Below, one piece after another: positions 42,545 through 50,629 of a stretch of DNA of 64,000 nt (positions are counted from its first letter, which is position 1; every line of letters starts with the position of its first letter). The notes under the pieces are model-generated. The model was given only the letters and a program-made list of their open reading frames with translations, was not told the DNA's origin and did not search any database. The stretch spans positions 186,001 through 250,000 of the forward strand of contig CANLWN010000001.1 in assembly GCA_947494825.1 (NCBI GenBank), in the 5' to 3' direction. Source of the stretch: an uncultured Flavobacteriaceae bacterium. GTDB taxonomy: Bacteria > Bacteroidota > Bacteroidia > Flavobacteriales > Flavobacteriaceae. The position numbers and the translations under genes are program-made.

Positions 42545-43411
42545 TTATACCTGTAGACCATACTCGCCATTTCCGGGAGCCATGTTCATTTTGGTCCGGA
42601 ATTCTTCTGCTGTCATAATGCTCCTTCCGTTTGCTTGGGCGATAATGTGCACCCGTTTTAATAGGTCTATATTGCGCGCAAGTTGGGTTCTTTCGGCATC
42701 GTACCAGATATTGTCCTCGAGCCCTACACGGACCCCTCCACCCATGGCAATGGAAAGCGAATTCATTTTGAGCTGGGTATTCCCGATACCGGCTATGCTC
42801 CAAACGGAGTCTTCGGGGAGATCGTTTATCATGGTTCCCGCATGTAAAAGATTGGATTGGGAACAGGCAATATTACCGAATAAAAGGTTAAAATAATAGG
42901 GCGGACGGATCAGCTTTTTCCGAGCCAGATATTTTGCATAGTTGACCATGCCCAGATCAAAGGCCTCGAGTTCCGGAACAATACCCCTGGCTTTCATCAG
43001 CGCTGCCAAATCACCGATCATATCCGGCGCGTTCATGCTGGCTACCTTATTGAAATTTAATGAACTCAGGGTTAAACTGCCCATATCGGGTTTTAAATCC
43101 CCTTCGAGGAACACGGGATCGCCCCGCTGATCGAGTTCGCTAAACGTTCTTCCGCTCAAGGAGACGCATATGACGAGTTGGGGACTGAATTTTCGGATTC
43201 CCGCGATGATCTTGGCATAGATTTCCTTCTTATAGGTAGGTATTCCGGAAACCTTTTCCCGGGCGTGGATATGCACCATGGTTATACCCAGGTCACAGGC
43301 CTGGTGTACATCCTCAACAATTTCGGAAACACTGATGGGCACGTGGGGGGTCATCTCTTTGGTGGGAATCATTCCCGTGGGCGTGAAGTTGATAATCAAA
43401 GGGTTGGACAT
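42545..43411 (-). CDS. BKACE-family beta-keto acid cleavage enzyme (Kce-like)
   Basis: 288-aa TIM-barrel Zn enzyme of the 3-keto-5-aminohexanoate cleavage family (DUF849). Motifs: N-F-T-P-T-G-M at the start, H-I-H-A-R-E zinc ligands, F-N-L-L-F-G-N, and the late G-G-G-V-R-V-G-L-E-D-N. BKACEs condense a beta-keto acid with acetyl-CoA to acetoacetate plus a new acyl-CoA. No lysine-fermentation genes are near, so the true substrate is likely different. Paired with the downstream GNAT gene. Confidence 0.9.
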   Translation of the reverse strand: MSNPLIINFTPTGMIPTKEMTPHVPISVSEIVEDVHQACDLGITMVHIHAREKVSGIPTYKKEIYAKIIAGIRKFSPQLVICVSLSGRTFSELDQRGDPVFLEGDLKPDMGSLTLSSLNFNKVASMNAPDMIGDLAALMKARGIVPELEAFDLGMVNYAKYLARKKLIRPPYYFNLLFGNIACSQSNLLHAGTMINDLPEDSVWSIAGIGNTQLKMNSLSIAMGGGVRVGLEDNIWYDAERTQLARNIDLLKRVHIIAQANGRSIMTAEEFRTKMNMAPGNGEYGLQV

Positions 43412-43559
43412 GATGGCTTGGTATTTTGAACGCGGTGGGGAAGTCTTCCGAATTTAGGGGATTACCGGGCTTCCCGCCGAAATTTATAGCCGTACCGCAA
43501 ATAAATAGGTTGTTTTACGAAGAATTTTTGGAAGGTTACCTAAACTAGAGGGGTGAAAG

Positions 43560-43587
43560 GTTCAGGGTTTAAGGCTCAAGGCCCAGG
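43560..43587. repeat. Degenerate heptamer array related to 41793-41834
   Basis: GTTCAGG, GTTTAAG, GCTCAAG, GCCCAGG run in tandem; each differs from GTTCAAG by one to three changes. Together with the array after comM it flanks the BKACE-GNAT pair. Confidence 0.6.
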
Positions 43588-43664
43588 CTTGGAAGTTGGA
43601 TTATAGAACATGCTATACTGCCTTTTTGCTTCAGGTACAAAAACCATTAACAATAAAGAAAGAC

Positions 43665-44531
43665 CTATTCCTTGACCTTGATGGCCACCGCTTCGCAACT
43701 TTTAAGGTCGGAATTGAGTACTATGTTCTCGGAGGTCTTTCCGTCCAATATTTCAATGGACACGGTATTGGGCGGAAAACGCCCCAAATTATGGGCATAT
43801 AGAAAAAGATCGTTTACCTGGGTAGTGTCCAGGTCCAGGTCAAAGGTTTTCTTGCGATAAGTGAGGTAATACTCGGAAACAACGGCCTCGCCATTGAGAT
43901 AAATGGAGACGATATCATCGTCCTTCCTACCATGGTCCCATAGGTTGATCTGTATCTTTGGACTGCTGACTACTAGCTCGTTCACATAGGATATCTTTCG
44001 GCCATTAAATGTGTTTCGCAAAGGGGGAGGGCTAGCGACCACATTTTCCTGTGCCTTCTGGACTTCCTTTGTGCGCGGACCTTTGGTAATACTAAAAAAA
44101 GCGGTGGCAAACTTGGCAATGCGATATTTGTCGTTAGGAAAGAGCTCCATGGCGATTACCCGATAATTAGAGCCCGCAGGCAGGGATCTATTGAGTTTTA
44201 TGCCTTCCACGAACTTACTGTTTTTAAAAGTGCCCAGTTCCTGAACCACCATATTTCCCCTGGAGAGATAGAATTTTATGGTCTTGTCCTGAGAGATATT
44301 CCGGGTTGTCCAGCTAATTTCCACCGGATCGGAAACCGCCCATACGGTTGCGCTGTTGGGCGAGGTAATCTCAATATGGGATAAAAACAGGTTCGGGCCG
44401 TTTTCCAGCTCGTTGGCATAGGTGTATGCCCCTACACCATGAAGGAGTCCCAGAAGGAATAGTAAGGAAATCGTGGGTCGCTTGATGCGCCGCCAAATGC
44501 GTCCTGCTGTCATCGTTGCATTACAATTCAT
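43665..44531 (-). CDS. Secreted Ig-like (Kre9/Knh1-type Ser-Thr-rich family) protein
   Basis: About 288 aa from ATG 44531, or 282 from ATG 44513. A basic N-tail (R-R-I-K-R) and hydrophobic stretch (S-L-L-F-L-L-G-L-L-H-G) give a signal peptide. Residues about 50-145 fit the Kre9/Knh1-like Ig fold: I-T-S-P-N-S-A-T-V-W, V-E-I-S-W-T-T-R-N, L-P-A-G-S-N-Y-R-V. The second half contains I-Q-I-N-L-W-D-H-G-R-K-D-D-D, a calcium- or ligand-like beta-sandwich often seen in exported Bacteroidota proteins. Function unknown. Confidence 0.65.
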   Translation of the reverse strand: MNCNATMTAGRIWRRIKRPTISLLFLLGLLHGVGAYTYANELENGPNLFLSHIEITSPNSATVWAVSDPVEISWTTRNISQDKTIKFYLSRGNMVVQELGTFKNSKFVEGIKLNRSLPAGSNYRVIAMELFPNDKYRIAKFATAFFSITKGPRTKEVQKAQENVVASPPPLRNTFNGRKISYVNELVVSSPKIQINLWDHGRKDDDIVSIYLNGEAVVSEYYLTYRKKTFDLDLDTTQVNDLFLYAHNLGRFPPNTVSIEILDGKTSENIVLNSDLKSCEAVAIKVKE

Positions 44532-45059
44532 AGGTTTTGGGCCTTGGGGCGCGTCCGGTAGTACCCCTACCAGGAGTGTTAAACATGGCATTGGGTGCCC
44601 CTACAGCTATAGACCAAACGCAAATTTGGTCTCCATATTGTATGCAAGCAAAGGGCTTATGTCACTGAATTTCTGGGAGTTCTATTCTGCCAAAACAGAA
44701 GATAGGCGGGTCTACGCGGTCCCCTTACAATCGAAACATAAGGATATAAAAGGCCCACAAGATGCAAAAAGTACAGAAGGCATACAGAAAATAGGTAATA
44801 GTAGCTCTTTTCCTCATAAGATTTGGTTTTTATAGATAACAGCGGAAACAACTAAAATATATGATTCCTCCATGGGAAGGATAAATATTCGATATGTGGG
44901 TTTGGAACTCGATGAATGGCAAGTTTCGTCTGTGAATGCCCTTTGACGGTAGGAAGGCGCAATTGGATGTCCCAAAAGAAGAAAAGGCCGATTTAATACA
45001 ATAAATCGCCCAAAAACAGCAACAATAGTAGGAAATACCGGCAAATAAGCAAGCAACTA
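44532..45059. other. Intergenic stretch, about 530 bp
   Basis: No intact gene recognised on either strand. The only notable content is a possible coding remnant near the right end (44836-45004, listed separately) and a small GGTAG/CTACC dyad near 44560. Confidence 0.4.
44836..45004 (+). pseudogene. Possible frameshifted remnant of a protein C-terminus
   Basis: Frame 1 is open from 44836 to the TGA at 44944 and contains R-Y-V-G-L-E-L-D-E-W-Q-V-S-S-V-N-A-L. A shift of one base near 44944 continues D-G-R-K-A-Q-L-D-V-P-K-E-E-K-A-D-L-I-Q to TAA 45002-45004. Both parts have real-protein composition. The E-W..A-L..V-P-x-x-E-K pattern vaguely recalls the last helices of group 1 truncated globins. 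Low confidence. Confidence 0.25.
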
Positions 45060-45260
45060 CTAATCATCGGCCTCCAGGCTAAAGATCTCATTTACCGCAA
45101 CCCCAAAGACCTTGGATAATTTTAGGGCCAATACCGTAGACGGAACGTAGCGGTTTTTTTCAATGGAATTGACCGTTTGCCTGGAAACCCCCAAAATTTG
45201 GGCAAGTTGCTCCTGGGTGAGATCCCTCATGGCCCGCTGCACCTTAAGCGTGTTCTTCAT
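45060..45260 (-). CDS. XRE-family HTH regulator
   Basis: 66-aa single-domain Cro/C1-type DNA-binding protein. The HTH is L-T-Q-E-Q-L-A-Q-I-L-G-V-S-R-Q-T-V-N-S-I-E (residues about 14-34). It overlaps the preceding membrane protein gene by 4 bp. Such short regulators are often paired with small membrane proteins and repress their own operon; a perfect inverted repeat upstream of the operon (45717-45776) may be the site. Confidence 0.92.
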   Translation of the reverse strand: MKNTLKVQRAMRDLTQEQLAQILGVSRQTVNSIEKNRYVPSTVLALKLSKVFGVAVNEIFSLEADD

Positions 45261-45706
45261 GAATGCGCCTTTTTGAATTTATGGAAGAACAATAGTTGAA
45301 TGGCCAACATCGTAATCAGGACCTCAAAGACATTTGCTTCAAAGGTTGCCTCCTCTGCACCAGATACCAACATATCTACTACATAATTGATCAAGGGAAT
45401 TACCAAGATGGCATAGAGGACCCCAAAAGTAAAGCCAAGTCGGTAGGACTGCGAGCGTAGGTTCACGATGAGCTCGTCCTCAATCTTCTCCTTGGCGAGA
45501 GAGACCATCAGCAAACCAATAATAAAAATATTGGACAAGAGCGGTTTTATCCACAAGGGCCCCTCGGCAAATTTTCTGCCCAGCATAAGAAGAAATGCCA
45601 AAATACAGATAATCAATCCAATGCGCTTAAAGCGATTGGGAAGCTGAAACTTGGTCCAGCGCGCTATTTTCTTTGGATCGGAATTTTGAATAGAATTGGT
45701 TGCCAT
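45257..45706 (-). CDS. Small multi-pass membrane protein paired with XRE regulator
   Basis: 149 aa with about four hydrophobic helices (residues about 28-46, 51-70, 92-112, 125-145) and no catalytic motif. The sequence family is not recognised with certainty. Its tight pairing (4-bp overlap) with the XRE gene suggests a sensor or stress-related membrane partner. ATG 45706 is 11 bases downstream of the inverted repeat. Confidence 0.7.
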   Translation of the reverse strand: MATNSIQNSDPKKIARWTKFQLPNRFKRIGLIICILAFLLMLGRKFAEGPLWIKPLLSNIFIIGLLMVSLAKEKIEDELIVNLRSQSYRLGFTFGVLYAILVIPLINYVVDMLVSGAEEATFEANVFEVLITMLAIQLLFFHKFKKAHS

Positions 45707-45716
45707 AGGAATAAAT

Positions 45717-45776
45717 TGTAAAGTTTAGTGGTCTAAATGTAAAAATAACTATTCAAAAAGACAAATAAACTTTACA
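45717..45776. promoter_or_regulatory. Inverted-repeat operator candidate of the XRE operon
   Basis: TGTAAAGTTTA (45717-45727) and TAAACTTTACA (45766-45776) form a perfect 11-bp inverted repeat with a 38-bp gap, directly upstream of the operon start. An extra ATGTAAA half-site lies at 45737-45743. The pattern suits autoregulation by the XRE protein. Confidence 0.6.
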
Positions 45777-45878
45777 TTTTTTATTAAAATGAAACCAACA
45801 TACAGTTCTAAGGAGTACTAGCTCAGGGCTGTTTTTGCCCACCTGAGCCCGTTTCTTCCCTGCAAAAGTTCAAGGGTT

Positions 45879-46421
45879 TTATTTTTTCTCCTCTAGCAGT
45901 TCCGAGAACGTATCCCGCAAGATATACACTGCGATGAGAAAGAATCCCAACAAGAGTAGGGGAGTGGCGTAATCATAATACAGGATCTTGCTGATGACGC
46001 CTGCAATGATCGCCAACGAACCAATGACCATGATACCGTTCCACATGATCTGATCCAGACTTATTTTTCTATCGTCTTCGTTCCGGGCAAAATAAGCGGT
46101 TCCTTCCAAAACGGTCCAGATAAGAAAGGTAATAAAGGTTATAATTTCCAATATACCCTCGTAGGGCAGGTGGAAGATAGAGAAAACGACATTGGTACAC
46201 CAAACGACCACCAAAACCAATTTTACGTAGTCCAGAAATCGTTTTTTGGTCTTTTTCATGAATCGTATGGAGTACATCACTGCAATGCCCGTCAAAGCTG
46301 TCACCATAATGATATTGGCATGCGGGGACCAATCCTGTATTTTGATTAGAATGCCCAGTATAAGAACGGCTATACCAAGGCGTAACGGGATTTTTAATAC
46401 TTTTCTGTCTGTCGTCATCAT
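45879..46421 (-). CDS. Small integral membrane protein (GldL-related type)
   Basis: 180 aa with about six hydrophobic helices and a charged tail (L-L-E-E-K-K). The beginning L-K-I-P-L-R-L-G-I-A-V-L-I-L-G-I-L-I-K-I-Q-D-W resembles proteins annotated as GldL-related in flavobacteria, but the gliding-motor part is absent. Function unknown. ATG ATG at 46421 gives two start options one codon apart. Confidence 0.6.
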   Translation of the reverse strand: MMTTDRKVLKIPLRLGIAVLILGILIKIQDWSPHANIIMVTALTGIAVMYSIRFMKKTKKRFLDYVKLVLVVVWCTNVVFSIFHLPYEGILEIITFITFLIWTVLEGTAYFARNEDDRKISLDQIMWNGIMVIGSLAIIAGVISKILYYDYATPLLLLGFFLIAVYILRDTFSELLEEKK

Positions 46422-46459
46422 ATGTACAAATTACTTGTCAATACTGCTATCCAAAACTT

Positions 46460-46903
46460 CTAGATTACCTTGATATTCGCCTTTAACCCCTCAATTATTC
46501 CCAAGAGGTTGTTGACGGTCTCTTTTAGGTAATGTTTGATCAATACGTGCGGAATACGAATCGTGGTAAACCCATTTTTGAACGAGTGCATGGCCTCTTC
46601 CAGGTCGTTCATGGCCTGATCATGGGTAATCATATGGTATTCCGTGTCAATTTCTATGTTTAGTTTCACTCGGGAAATGGCAATATCAACGGATTTGTTA
46701 CCATCCCACCATTCCAACATGGGATTTACCCCCGCTTGCTTAAGGCCATAGTACAGTTGTATGGCTTCCAAAGGGGTATTTTTTTTTCGCATCAGCTTGT
46801 CCATACGCGATTGATGTCTTGCACATAGTTCTACCCCATAGGTGTCCATGGCATTTTTATGATCAATATAGCTGAGTTCCCTGCTGCATTCAATACATGT
46901 CAT
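46460..46903 (-). CDS. Zinc-ribbon plus DUF559/Vsr-like nuclease-fold protein
   Basis: 147 aa. The N-terminus has Cys3, Cys6, Cys27 and His30, a probable zinc site. The rest matches the DUF559 PD-(D/E)xK pattern: an E in P-L-E-A-I-Q-L, Asp73 in S-V-D-I-A-I, then E84-I-D86 with Y-H following, as in the E-I-D-G-x-x-H of the family, and a late T-I-R-I-P strand. DUF559 proteins are related to Vsr mismatch endonucleases; substrate unknown. A single gene. Confidence 0.65.
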   Translation of the reverse strand: MTCIECSRELSYIDHKNAMDTYGVELCARHQSRMDKLMRKKNTPLEAIQLYYGLKQAGVNPMLEWWDGNKSVDIAISRVKLNIEIDTEYHMITHDQAMNDLEEAMHSFKNGFTTIRIPHVLIKHYLKETVNNLLGIIEGLKANIKVI

Positions 46904-46986
46904 TTAAATAGGTTAATTTAGGTTCGGGATTAGTATAACCTTCACTTTTTTGGATTATTATGTTCTCTCGACGTATGACATCCCAC

Positions 46987-47022
46987 TTTTAGACGAACTG
47001 CATTTTTTTAGACGAACGGCAT
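46987..47022 (+). promoter_or_regulatory. Two 17-bp direct repeats upstream of Nramp-like/pxp operon
   Basis: TTTTAGACGAACTGCAT (46987-47003) and TTTTAGACGAACGGCAT (47006-47022) differ at one base and have a 19-bp period. They lie about 35-70 bp upstream of the promoter at 47055-47084. They look like a regulator binding pair. Confidence 0.55.
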
Positions 47023-47054
47023 CTTTTATGTTAAAAAAATGGACGTGGACCGTG

Positions 47055-47084
47055 GTTGGGAAAGCCCCAAACCCGCTATATTTA
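47055..47084 (+). promoter_or_regulatory. Promoter of Nramp-like/pxp operon
   Basis: GTTG (47055-47058), an 18-nt spacer and TATATTTA (47077-47084) are close to the Bacteroidota TTTG-N19-TAnnTTTG pattern, 30 bases before the ATG. Confidence 0.5.
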
Positions 47085-47113
47085 CATCATGAGAAAAACC
47101 CAATCCTACCCCA

Positions 47114-48307
47114 ATGTTTAAAAAAATAGGACCCGGTGTATTGGTGGCGGCGGCCTTTATAGGTCCTGGAACGGTTACCGCCTGCACCCTGGCCGGCGTT
47201 GCGTTCGGATATGCCCTGCTATGGGCCATGTTACTTTCCGTTTTGGCCACCATAGTATTACAGGAAATGTCCGCCAGATTGGGCATAATTACGCAGCAAG
47301 GGGTTGCAGACGTTATAAAACAGGAATTGAGGGTACCTTGGATAAAACATCTGGTCCTGGGTATAATTCTCGTAGCCATTGTTATTGGGAATGCCGCTTA
47401 TGAAGGGGGCAATATCGGGGGTGCTACCCTAGGCCTGGAGGCTATCTTTGGCCATGAATTTTCGGATTATTACCCATTAATTATCGGGCTTTGTGCTTTT
47501 GCCCTGTTGTATTTTGGAAATTACCAAACCTTGGAGCGCGTCCTGATCTCCTTGGTTATTTTAATGAGTCTGTCCTTTCTCGTTACAGCGGTGATTACGG
47601 GTCCCGATGTCATGGAAATCCTGAAAGGAATGTTTGTCCCCACCTTCCCGACCGAAGGCACTTTGGCTGTTATAGCTTTGGTAGGGACCACTGTGGTGCC
47701 CTATAACCTGTTTCTGCATGCCTCATTGGTCAGTGAAAAGTGGAAATCGAAAAACGATCTGGGGACCGCGCAAAGAGATACCGTTTGGGCCATTCTTTTG
47801 GGCGGGATCGTCTCCATGACCATAATCATAACTGCCACAAACATTCCCGATAAAGAGATTACGGATGCCATGGATCTGGCCAGGAGCCTGGAACCCTTGT
47901 ATGGCGATGCTGCCAAGTATTTTATGGGAATTGGACTGTTTGCCGCTGGAATTACCTCTGCGATAACGGCGCCCTTGGCCGCCGCCTATGTAGCCAATAG
48001 CTGTTTTGGCTGGAAAGCCAATTTGAGGGATAAACGCTTCAAGACCGTCTGGATGATTATCTTGGGACTGGGCGTGTTTTTCCTATCGTTTGATATAAAA
48101 CCCATTGAGGTCATAAAATTTGCCCAGGTGGCGAATGGCATACTCCTGCCGGTAATAGCAATCCTGCTTTTGTGGATTATGAACAAGTCCTCTGTATTGG
48201 GTGCGCATAAAAACACAAGGCTACAGAATATTCTTGGTCTTGGCATTATAGCCCTCACCTTACTTTTGGGGGTCAAAAGTATTACCAAGGTATTTGGACT
48301 TTTTTAA
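47114..48307 (+). CDS. Nramp-superfamily carrier, metal-site motifs absent (YcsG-like)
   Basis: 397 aa with about eleven membrane helices and the Nramp/LeuT-type fold. Helix 1 reads F-I-G-P-G-T where metal-transporting Nramps have D-P-G-N. Helix 6 reads V-V-P-Y-N-L-F-L-H (194-202) where they have M-P-H-N. The Asp, Asn and Met that bind Mn/Fe are therefore missing. The stop TAA is directly followed by the ATG of pxpA, so the operon is tight. As in the Bacillus ycsF-ycsG region, an Nramp-like gene next to 5-oxoprolinase suggests transport of an amino-acid-like solute. This is inference. Confidence 0.85.
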   Translation: MFKKIGPGVLVAAAFIGPGTVTACTLAGVAFGYALLWAMLLSVLATIVLQEMSARLGIITQQGVADVIKQELRVPWIKHLVLGIILVAIVIGNAAYEGGNIGGATLGLEAIFGHEFSDYYPLIIGLCAFALLYFGNYQTLERVLISLVILMSLSFLVTAVITGPDVMEILKGMFVPTFPTEGTLAVIALVGTTVVPYNLFLHASLVSEKWKSKNDLGTAQRDTVWAILLGGIVSMTIIITATNIPDKEITDAMDLARSLEPLYGDAAKYFMGIGLFAAGITSAITAPLAAAYVANSCFGWKANLRDKRFKTVWMIILGLGVFFLSFDIKPIEVIKFAQVANGILLPVIAILLLWIMNKSSVLGAHKNTRLQNILGLGIIALTLLLGVKSITKVFGLF

Positions 48308-49051
48308 ATGGAAAAAACAGGTGTTGATATTAATTGTGACCTTGGAGAAGGTATGGGGAATGAGGCAGCCATACTACCGCTCATTTCTTCCTGCAATATT
48401 GCCTGTGGTGGGCATGCCGGAGATACCCAGAGTATGCGCGAGGTGGTGCAATTGGCCAAAAAGTACGGGGTAAAAGTGGGCGCTCACCCTTCCTATCCCG
48501 ACCGTGAACATTTTGGGAGAATATCCCGGTCACTTCCCAAAACCCAATTGACACGTAGTATCAGGGAACAAATAGAAACCCTACTGGCCATAGTAGGGGA
48601 GGAAGGGATGTCATTACATCATATTAAACCCCATGGGGCTTTATATAATGACCTTGTCCGGGATGCCGATCTGGCGCAGACCTTTCTCGATGCCGTGGCA
48701 CCGTATACATCGATAAGCTGTCTCTATGCCCCCTACGGATCAATTATTGCGAAAATGGCCCTTGACCAGGGAATTGATCTCAAGTATGAGGCTTTCGCCG
48801 ATCGCAATTATCGTGCAGACCTTAGTCTGGTTCCAAGGAGTGAGGCCAACGCATTGCTCACAGAACAGAAAGAGGTATTGGCCCACCTGCTCCCCATGAT
48901 AAAAAAACAAGAGGTAAAGACGGTATCGGGGGATACGGTTAAATTTCTGGCGGATACCTATTGTATACATGGTGATACCCCCACAGCTTTGGAAATATTA
49001 ATGTATCTTTCGTCTTCATTACCCAAACATGCGATCTACATTTTAAAGTGA
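48308..49051 (+). CDS. pxpA: 5-oxoprolinase subunit A (LamB/YcsF family)
   Basis: 247-aa PxpA. N-terminal signature D-I-N-C-D-L-G-E-G, N-I-A-C-G-G-H-A-G-D, G-A-H-P-S-Y-P-D-R and H-H-I-K-P-H-G-A-L-Y, with late Y-C-I-H-G-D. PxpABC hydrolyse 5-oxoproline to glutamate with ATP. Starts at the base after the Nramp-like stop; its TGA overlaps the GTG of pxpB. Confidence 0.95.
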   Translation: MEKTGVDINCDLGEGMGNEAAILPLISSCNIACGGHAGDTQSMREVVQLAKKYGVKVGAHPSYPDREHFGRISRSLPKTQLTRSIREQIETLLAIVGEEGMSLHHIKPHGALYNDLVRDADLAQTFLDAVAPYTSISCLYAPYGSIIAKMALDQGIDLKYEAFADRNYRADLSLVPRSEANALLTEQKEVLAHLLPMIKKQEVKTVSGDTVKFLADTYCIHGDTPTALEILMYLSSSLPKHAIYILK

Positions 49052-49785
49052 GTACCTATACCATATCCATAAAACCCTTTGGAGCCCACGCGGTTATAGT
49101 GGAGTGGCCTATGGAAGTGGAGGAAGCTATTTTATATGACATTCTCCAGTACTTGCAGCACCTTAAGGCCCACTGTTTGGCCCAAGAAGATTGGGAGTTG
49201 ATTCCGGCCTATAATTCTCTAACGTTTGTCCATAGGGAGACACCTATAGATTTTGAAAATTTCAGTCAACACTTAAAGGAGTGGTATGCGAATAAAGGGG
49301 AAACCCAGGACGTGCCACGATTTTTGTGGCGTCTCCCTGTTTGTTATGACAAGGCATTTGGAATAGACCTTTCCGAAGTTTCCGATCGTTTGGGGAAAAG
49401 TATTTCGGAAATAATAACCTTGCACACCCAGCACACTTATACGGTTTATGGCATTGGTTTTCTGCCTGGATTCATGTATTTAGGAGGTTTGCCACAATCC
49501 TTGGAGGTGGCAAGACGAACCACTCCGAGGCTGCTGGTTGAAAAAGGTTCTGTAGGTCTGGCGAGCAAACAGACGGGCATATATCCCCAGGACTCCCCTG
49601 GAGGGTGGAATATAATAGGAAACTGTCCTATACCCATGTTTAATATCAATAAGGACGACCCTTGTTTTGTCAGTGTGGGCGATAAAATTCAATTCTATGC
49701 TATTTCGAGGGCCGAATACGACCTGCACAAGATCGAAGGGGAAGTAGGGATTTTTCAATTGGAAAAACGATTGGTGGATGCTTAA
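49048..49785 (+). CDS. pxpB: 5-oxoprolinase subunit B (KipI/allophanate hydrolase subunit 1)
   Basis: 245-aa cyclophilin-like protein with H-T-Q-H-T-Y-T-V-Y-G-I-G-F-L-P-G-F, A-R-R-T-T-P-R and P-Q-D-S-P-G-G-W-N-I-I-G typical of the family. GTG start 49048 overlaps the pxpA stop. Overlaps pxpC by 8 bp. Confidence 0.94.
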   Translation: MSTYTISIKPFGAHAVIVEWPMEVEEAILYDILQYLQHLKAHCLAQEDWELIPAYNSLTFVHRETPIDFENFSQHLKEWYANKGETQDVPRFLWRLPVCYDKAFGIDLSEVSDRLGKSISEIITLHTQHTYTVYGIGFLPGFMYLGGLPQSLEVARRTTPRLLVEKGSVGLASKQTGIYPQDSPGGWNIIGNCPIPMFNINKDDPCFVSVGDKIQFYAISRAEYDLHKIEGEVGIFQLEKRLVDA

Positions 49786-50626
49786 GGTACTTAAATCAGG
49801 GTTTTTTACAACCGTTCAGGATGCCGGGAGATATGGCCTTCGTGATAAAGGAGTGCCCATTTCTGGTGCTATGGACATGATTTCTGCAGCTATGGCCAAC
49901 CGTTTGTTGGAAAACACGCCTGATGCCGCCCTTCTGGAAATTACCATGACCGGCCCCACACTGGAATTTGAGGAAGATACCTATATTAGTTTGGGCGGCG
50001 CGGAGATGTCTGCCACCCTTAACAACGCTCCCGTGCAAAATTACAAGGTGTACAAGGTGCGTGCTGGAGATCTTTTATCCTATGGTAAACTAGAGCGAGG
50101 TCTACGAGCCTACTTGGCAATAAAGGAAGGTTTCAGGACCCCTATGGTCCTAGGCAGCCGTTCGCTGTTTAAACCCTTGACCCCCCACGCCTGCCTAAGC
50201 GACAAAAGCGAGGTTCCCTTCAACGCTTCCAAAGGCTTTGAACCCAAAATAGAGGAACTTAAGGTCCCGCCGATATCGGAAGGTGGCGCCTTGGAAATCT
50301 TTAAGGGTCCGGAGTACGAAATGTTGACCGATGCCCATTTGGCCGCTTTATTCTCTAAGGACTTTACCGTTGCCAAGGAGAACAATAGAATGGCCTATCA
50401 ATTGGAAGAGACCCTAGTCGGACATCACATGGCCATGCTTACTTCCGCAACACTCCCCGGAACCATGCAGCTTACCCCCGCAGGGAAGTTGATTATATTA
50501 ATGAAGGATGGGCAAACCACGGGTGGATACCCAAGAATAGCCCAATTATCTGAAAGATCGATTTCCGTTTTGGCTCAAAAAAAGTTTGGGGATTCCCTTT
50601 CCTTTAAACTGGTATTGACACTATAG
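49778..50626 (+). CDS. pxpC: 5-oxoprolinase subunit C (KipA/allophanate hydrolase subunit 2)
   Basis: 282-aa PxpC/KipA, with T-V-Q-D-A-G-R-Y-G at the start, G-V-P-I-S-G-A-M-D, R-A-Y-L-A-I-K-E-G-F and the end Q-T-T-G-G-Y-P-R-I-A. Last gene of the Nramp-pxpABC operon; convergent with the aldehyde dehydrogenase gene (3-bp gap). Confidence 0.94.
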   Translation: MLKVLKSGFFTTVQDAGRYGLRDKGVPISGAMDMISAAMANRLLENTPDAALLEITMTGPTLEFEEDTYISLGGAEMSATLNNAPVQNYKVYKVRAGDLLSYGKLERGLRAYLAIKEGFRTPMVLGSRSLFKPLTPHACLSDKSEVPFNASKGFEPKIEELKVPPISEGGALEIFKGPEYEMLTDAHLAALFSKDFTVAKENNRMAYQLEETLVGHHMAMLTSATLPGTMQLTPAGKLIILMKDGQTTGGYPRIAQLSERSISVLAQKKFGDSLSFKLVLTL

Positions 50627-50629
50627 GAC

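Noticed and set aside
42528-42803. N-terminal 92-residue extension of the GNAT-like protein
   Set aside because: It lies out of frame inside the BKACE gene and has random composition; ATG 42527 is the natural start.
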